Source of the DNA: DASVTU01 sp036387415
GTDB taxonomy: Bacteria; Acidobacteriota; Blastocatellia; Pyrinomonadales; Pyrinomonadaceae
DNA length: 64,000 nucleotides
Assembly: GCA_036387415.1 (NCBI GenBank)
Contig: DASVTU010000038.1
Coordinates: forward strand, 21,925-85,924
Direction of reading: 5' to 3'
The notes under the pieces are model-generated. The model ran no database searches and had not been told where the DNA came from. It was given only the letters and a program-made list of their open reading frames with translations. Numbering within the stretch: the stretch's first letter is position 1; the number at the start of each line of letters is the position of its first letter. Made by a program: the position numbers and the translations under genes. This document shows positions 60,165-64,000 of this stretch, one piece after another.

Positions 60165-60974
60165 TTGAAAACCATTGCAGTTGCCAATCAAAAGGGTGGC
60201 GTGGGTAAGTCCACGACGGCGGCGTCTGTCGCCACGGATTTAGCTCTACGGGGATATGAGACGCTGCTCATCGACTGCGACCCGCAGGCCAACGTCACGA
60301 CACACTTCCTTTCCCCGGATAAAATAGAGGTTTCGATAGCCGACGTGCTTATCGAGTCGGAGGCGCGCGAGAAGCTTCCTTTGGAATCCGCCGTGCTGAC
60401 GACGGAGGTCGAGCATCTGGATATTGTGCCGTCAAAACTGCGCTTTGCGAGGTTTGAGAACGAGCCTGCCATCGCCATCAACCGTCTCAGGACGAAGCTG
60501 CAACCGCTCGCCGCCACCTATGATTTTGTGGTCATAGACACTCCGCCGACTCTAGGGCAAATCCTGACCGCTCCGCTGCTCGCATCGACGCACATGCTCG
60601 TCCCCGTCTCCGCCTCGCCTTTGGCGCAAGACGGCTTGGACGACCTGATGAGTACCTTCGAGGAGGTGCGTGGCTCAAACTCCGAGTTGAGCCTTCTGGG
60701 ACTGGTCTGCACACTGTTTGACGCACGTACCTCTATCTCTGCGGAGTCGTTCAAGGGACTGAAAGACCGTTTCGGCGCCAAAGTCTTCGAAACGATTATT
60801 CATCGAAACGTCAAACTGGAAGAATCCCCCGCTTTTCACCAACCTGTGCAGCTTTACGCTCCCAACTCGCGCGGCGCTTCCCTCTACTTCGACCTGACAG
60901 AAGAACTCCTGCAACGCATGGGCGAGCGGTCTAACAAGACCGGACTGAAACTCGCCGGACAGGAGGGTGCATAA
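60165..60974 (+). CDS. parA: ParA-family partition ATPase
   Basis: 269 residues, starting at an unusual TTG; the N-terminus MKTIAVANQKGGVGKSTTAA is exactly where ParA proteins begin, so the start is secure. It has the deviant Walker A KGGVGKST with the signature lysine, DCDPQANVTTHF (A'), VVIDTPPTLG (Walker B) and a conserved SPLAQDGLDDL region. No N-terminal DNA-binding extension, as in short chromosomal or type Ib ParA. It forms ATP-dependent dimers on DNA and positions a cargo or plasmid. It is directly followed (1 nt) by a helix-turn-helix protein rather than a canonical ParB. Confidence 0.92.
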   Translation: MKTIAVANQKGGVGKSTTAASVATDLALRGYETLLIDCDPQANVTTHFLSPDKIEVSIADVLIESEAREKLPLESAVLTTEVEHLDIVPSKLRFARFENEPAIAINRLRTKLQPLAATYDFVVIDTPPTLGQILTAPLLASTHMLVPVSASPLAQDGLDDLMSTFEEVRGSNSELSLLGLVCTLFDARTSISAESFKGLKDRFGAKVFETIIHRNVKLEESPAFHQPVQLYAPNSRGASLYFDLTEELLQRMGERSNKTGLKLAGQEGA

Positions 60975-60975
60975 G

Positions 60976-62112
60976 ATGGTTGAGAGGAAGCCGAAACCGA
61001 CGAGACGTGAACCCGGTCAGCGCCGTCTACAACTGCCGGAACGCCAACCCCGTCAACCCGACGAGAACCCGATTAAGGAGACACTCGCCAAGGCCAGAAT
61101 ACAGGAGGAAACCTCCCTCCAAACCCCTACCACCCCCACCACCCTCACCACGACTACCACCCCTACCACTCCCACCCCTTCCGGCACTTCGATAGCACCC
61201 ACACGTGATTTCACGCGCGTCGCGAATTCCATTATTAGAAAAGCCGTGCCCGATGGTTATTTCGCGGGTAAAGGCAAGCAGTTATACGACTACTTATATT
61301 CGGTAACGCGCGGAGCGATTGTGCCAACACGCACCGTCCGCATGCCGATGAGCCACTTGATGAATCGCTCCGGCATTGGGTCTGACCGTACACTTCGGAA
61401 AAACCTCGCGCGTCTTGTCGATGTCGGATTGGTCAGCGTCACGGAGATTGGAGGCACACAAGGCGGCAATGAATTTACAGTCTATCTACCGGAAGAATTG
61501 ACCACCCCTACCACCCCTACCACCCCTACCACGCACCCCGTGCAGAAAGTGGGAGTGGTACCCGTGGTCGAAAGTGGGAGGGGTGGGGGTGGTCTAATTG
61601 TTGCAAATACAACAGGTTCGGGCGAACCTAATACTTTCTTTAAGACTAATACTAATGATGATGATAAGCGGGAAGCAGCATTAGCAGATTTGGTTTCGAT
61701 TTTATGCGACGCAGCGCATAAGTTGACAGGTCGTTCTCCGAGAGCGTCTGAGCGTGAACAGTGGGCTGAAATAGGACATATCCTCGCAACCGAACTAAAA
61801 GACGCCTCAGAGCGCACTGGCGGCGTTTCCAGCGTCCCTGCATTCCTCGCTGCACATCTCAGGCGAAAGTTCGCTCCCAAGCCAAGCCAGCCTCAAGGAG
61901 AAGGGAAGCAGACGCCATCCACACCTCCAACAGACCCGCCCCCCTCCACACCCGTCAAACGACTCAGCGCCGACGAAATTGCGGAGCAATCCCGCCTCAT
62001 CGCCGAGTTATTGGAAGGAGGCTATACAATGGAGCAGGCCGAAGCGCAGTTCAGCGGCTCATTCCACCCCGAAGATTGGCACAGCATCCGCGAGCAAGTC
62101 ACCAAAAGTTAA
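60976..62112 (+). CDS. Helix-turn-helix protein with Pro/Thr-rich linkers, putative ParA partner
   Basis: About 378 residues from ATG 60976, which has AGGAGG 9 nt upstream; a GTG at 60967 is also in frame. A basic N-terminus (KPKPTRREPGQRR) is followed by a TTPTTP-type linker (about 50-72). A globular domain (about 80-175) contains a winged-helix-like segment: PMSHLMNRSGIGSDRTLRKN, LARLVDVGLVSVTEIGGTQG. A second TTPTTPTTP linker follows, then an acidic helix-rich C-terminus (RLIAELLEGGYTMEQAEAQF). There is no ParB nuclease or ParB-type HTH signature. Position after parA suggests a partition or replication adaptor on an integrated element; unproven. The paired linkers are encoded by near-perfect 9-bp DNA repeats. 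Confidence 0.8.
   Translation: MVERKPKPTRREPGQRRLQLPERQPRQPDENPIKETLAKARIQEETSLQTPTTPTTLTTTTTPTTPTPSGTSIAPTRDFTRVANSIIRKAVPDGYFAGKGKQLYDYLYSVTRGAIVPTRTVRMPMSHLMNRSGIGSDRTLRKNLARLVDVGLVSVTEIGGTQGGNEFTVYLPEELTTPTTPTTPTTHPVQKVGVVPVVESGRGGGGLIVANTTGSGEPNTFFKTNTNDDDKREAALADLVSILCDAAHKLTGRSPRASEREQWAEIGHILATELKDASERTGGVSSVPAFLAAHLRRKFAPKPSQPQGEGKQTPSTPPTDPPPSTPVKRLSADEIAEQSRLIAELLEGGYTMEQAEAQFSGSFHPEDWHSIREQVTKS
61121..61178 (+). repeat. C-rich imperfect 9-bp tandem repeats, cluster 1
   Basis: Units of the ACCCCTACC type, partly degenerate, encoding Thr/Pro. They sit before the winged-helix segment. Confidence 0.7.
61500..61533 (+). repeat. 9-bp tandem repeats (ACCACCCCT), cluster 2
   Basis: Three perfect ACCACCCCT units plus a partial fourth, encoding TTP repeats after the winged-helix segment. 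Their uniform wording exceeds what the protein sequence requires, so they may also act as iterons or be recent slippage products. Confidence 0.75.
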
Positions 62113-62322
62113 CAAGTAATTACTTTACAAATCTCGCTCAAGAAATGAGCCTAAGCCTCACCCTAACTCTATATAAATCTTTATGTTTCCTAAGCACTTC
62201 AGTAATTTCCGGTAAACGCCCTTTTACGAATCAAGCCGAAGGCCATGAGTATAGCAACTCTTTAAGATCCGCTGAACGCTCACAATTAGGCTATAATCAC
62301 CCCTGACCGCAGAGGAAGAGCT

Positions 62323-62646
62323 ATGACCCACGTTAACTATATCAAGCAGCAGGACGGCGGCTACCGAGTGCAAGGAACTCGTGTCTCGCTCGACTCTATC
62401 GTCTACCGCTTCCTCGAAGGACTCTCGCCGGAAAGCATTCAGGCTGATTGCTTCCCCACGTTGACGCTCGAACAAATCTACGGAGCCATCACCTTCTATC
62501 TTGCTAATCGCGCCGCGATTGACGCCTATCTTCAGGAAGCCGACGAAGAGTTCGAATCTTTCCGCCGGCGCGTGCAGGAAGAGTACCCGCAAGCCCACCG
62601 CCGACTGGACGCCATCCTCCAGCAGTCTCAAACCCTTCAGTCATGA
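62323..62646 (+). CDS. DUF433 antitoxin
   Basis: 107 residues. The DUF433 core is plain: QDGGYRVQGTRVSLDSIVYRF, GLSPESIQADCFPTLTLEQI, YGAITFYLANRAAIDAYL. This helix-turn-helix family is typically the antitoxin partner of DUF5615 PIN-like toxins, and the next gene is exactly that with a 4-nt ATGA overlap. It should bind its own promoter; TATAAT at 62292-62297 upstream is a likely -10, without a clear -35. The C-terminal about 35 residues are charged and helical and probably wrap the toxin. Confidence 0.9.
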   Translation: MTHVNYIKQQDGGYRVQGTRVSLDSIVYRFLEGLSPESIQADCFPTLTLEQIYGAITFYLANRAAIDAYLQEADEEFESFRRRVQEEYPQAHRRLDAILQQSQTLQS

Positions 62647-62990
62647 AACTGCGGTTTCAGGCCGACAATGATCTGGATCAGCGCATTGTCATCGCAACTA
62701 GGCGACTTGATCCGGCCATCGATTTTCAGACCGCCACTGCTCGAGGTCTGCATCATATCCCCGACCCGGAAGTCTTGGCTCTGGCTGCCGAGGAAGGGCG
62801 AGTAGTAGTCTCACATGATAGGCGAACGCTCCCCGTCCACTTCCGTCAATTCATCACATTACAGAGTTCGCCGGGACTTATCATCGTATCCCAGAGAATG
62901 GCGGTTGGTCGGGCCGCCGAACTGCTGCACCTGCTGTGGGCAGCCAGTGAAGCTAAGGAATATGTGAATTCAATTTACGATCTGCCATAG
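62643..62990 (+). CDS. DUF5615 PIN-like toxin
   Basis: 115 residues. PIN-like features: RFQADNDLDQRIV (acidic Asp near the N-terminus), ATARGLHHIPDPEVLALAAEEG and VVVSHDRRTLPVHF (second acidic site), followed by SPGLIIVSQ. These are the hallmarks of DUF5615, a proposed RNase toxin family. The start overlaps the DUF433 stop. The pair forms a type II toxin-antitoxin module next to the CRISPR array. Confidence 0.88.
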   Translation: MKLRFQADNDLDQRIVIATRRLDPAIDFQTATARGLHHIPDPEVLALAAEEGRVVVSHDRRTLPVHFRQFITLQSSPGLIIVSQRMAVGRAAELLHLLWAASEAKEYVNSIYDLP

Positions 62991-63163
62991 CTGCCGTGTG
63001 GCATGCCCAACTTTTGCGCTGCTCGACTTCATTGCAGCCTTTTCCTGCGAAGTAAATGCTCGGTTATCTTGTGAACACACTCGTCAACAGTATGCGAGGT
63101 CAGGGGGCAGGTTTAGTGGCTCAAGTGCCAATTAATTCACTGTAATACTAGAGCAGATTTCAC

Positions 63164-63415
63164 TTGAATAGGCCACAGGCAGCCAGTATGCTGCGCGTCC
63201 TTGACGCCTATATCGGTGGCGAAGGTTCGCAGCGACAACTCGGTGCCCGCTTCCGTGTCAGCCTCAGCTTCGTGCGTAACCTTCTCAGACTCGCACGACA
63301 GACGGGCGGCCTCGCGCCGCGCCCACGATGTGGCGGCCACCGTTCAACGCTCGACGCACAGGCCATGAGGGCACTTGTCCCTCTAGTGCGCCCCACGCCT
63401 GACGCCATTTACACG
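63164..63415 (+). pseudogene. Truncated IS630-family transposase (N-terminal helix-turn-helix part only)
   Basis: Residues matching the start of IS630 transposases: GEGSQRQLGARFRVSLSFVR, LLRLARQTGGLAPRPRCGG, TLDAQAMRALVPLVRPTPDA. The frame opens at TTG 63164 but lacks the usual N-terminal YSxDLR segment. Homology stops at about 63405, just before the first CRISPR repeat at 63416. The DDE catalytic domain is absent, so it cannot transpose. Confidence 0.75.
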
Positions 63416-64000
63416 CGGTTCACCTCCACGCGCGTGGAGAGGCTCACATGTGCAAATGCTTCCCTGGCAGTTCACACGGTTCACCTCCACGCGCGTGGAG
63501 AGGCTTTCTCATAGCTTAGCAATCCACTTTCGCAAGTCGGTTCACCTCCACGCGCGTGGAGAGGCTGGAGTTCCTGTCTGTCGTGGTCAGGAAACAGCCG
63601 GTTCACCTCCACGCGCGTGGAGAGGCTTTAGTCTGTTCGGCTCTGATGTGTGGGAGAAACGGTTCACCTCCACGCGCGTGGAGAGGCTACCTGCTCAAGA
63701 CTGTTATTGACGACTGTGACCGGTTCACCTCCACGCGCGTGGAGAGGCTGCAGCCGATGGATGTAACGGTGGACGGGGATACGGTTCACCTCCACGCGCG
63801 TGGAGAGGCTCATGAATCTAGTAAGCTTGCGCCTGCACGACACGGTTCACCTCCACGCGCGTGGAGAGGCTGAATAATACGACGGCTCGACGGGAAGCCA
63901 TTGCGGTTCACCTCCACGCGCGTGGAGAGGCTGTACGGACAAGACTTTGAAATTCACGGCGAAATCGGTTCACCTCCACGCGCGTGGAGAGGCTCCATCT
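63416..64000 (-). CRISPR. Type I-E-like CRISPR array, leader-distal end; continues beyond the window
   Basis: Ten identical 29-nt repeats start at 63416, 63477, 63538, 63599, 63660, 63721, 63782, 63843, 63904 and 63966. There are eight 32-nt spacers and one 33-nt spacer, and a tenth begins at 63995. The repeat has a CTCCACGCGCGTGGAG palindrome. Its reverse complement ends in GTGAACCG, the form of the 8-nt type I-E crRNA 5' handle, so transcription is most likely on the minus strand with the leader to the right of the window. No cas genes are inside the window. All spacers differ; none obviously matches this window by eye. Confidence 0.95.

Noticed and set aside
63450..63873. Plus-strand frames reading RFTSTRVERL repeats
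   Set aside because: They are translations of the CRISPR repeats, not protein-coding genes.
1..64000. tRNA and rRNA genes
   Set aside because: Looked for cloverleaf ends and conserved rRNA segments in the intergenic regions; none recognised.

Overview
The window looks like bacterial chromosome from a moderately GC-rich soil or mat bacterium, most likely an Acidobacteriota of the Blastocatellia type. This is inferred from the mix of secreted RHS/YD-repeat proteins, PD40-propeller fusions, DUF433/DUF5615 toxin-antitoxin genes and hybrid lipopeptide synthases. No rRNA or tRNA is present to confirm it.

Layout. 1-4242 (minus) is the start of a very large secreted protein: three about 200-residue repeats, a six-unit PD40 propeller, then a multicopper-oxidase-like region cut by the window edge. 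4900-6267 is a secreted parallel beta-helix protein. 6268-6946 holds a frameshifted RHS relic. 6947-47804 (plus) is a hybrid fatty acid/PKS/NRPS cluster, the centre of interest. 48075-50778 (minus) is a three-gene operon with an ABC exporter carrying an HMA-like N-terminal domain. 51141-54107 holds a peptidoglycan glycosyltransferase, an amidase and a GT-C membrane protein. 54181-57896 (minus) is an RHS protein with a small downstream partner that may be an immunity gene. 58824-59738 is a secreted repeat protein. 60165-64000 is an accessory region: parA, a proline/threonine-rich helix-turn-helix protein, a toxin-antitoxin pair, a truncated IS630 transposase and a type I-E-like CRISPR array that runs off the right edge.

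How the cluster probably works. A fatty acyl-AMP ligase (8356) loads a fatty acid, probably desaturated by one or both tandem desaturases, onto the stand-alone ACP (12260). A stand-alone KS (12650) and the first KS of the 4673-residue synthase extend it. A class III aminotransferase domain turns the beta-keto group into a beta-amino group, as in MycA of iturin/mycosubtilin. The order is then: Asn (A-domain code DLTKIGEVGK); one malonyl unit reduced by a KR; a D-residue of unknown identity; a second unknown residue; threonine (code DFWNIGMVHK) with an embedded FkbM-type methyltransferase and an epimerase; glycine (code DILQLGLIWK); thioesterase release. A GT1 glycosyltransferase (46455) and a SyrP-like Fe(II)/2-oxoglutarate oxygenase (6947) probably tailor the product. 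The predicted product is a glycosylated beta-amino-acyl lipopeptide containing an Asn-malonate unit. This exact architecture matches no cluster I can recall.

Degenerate parts of the line are notable: an AT without its catalytic serine, a KS whose AT is deleted, and a condensation domain without HHxxxDG. These suggest recent remodelling of an assembly line.
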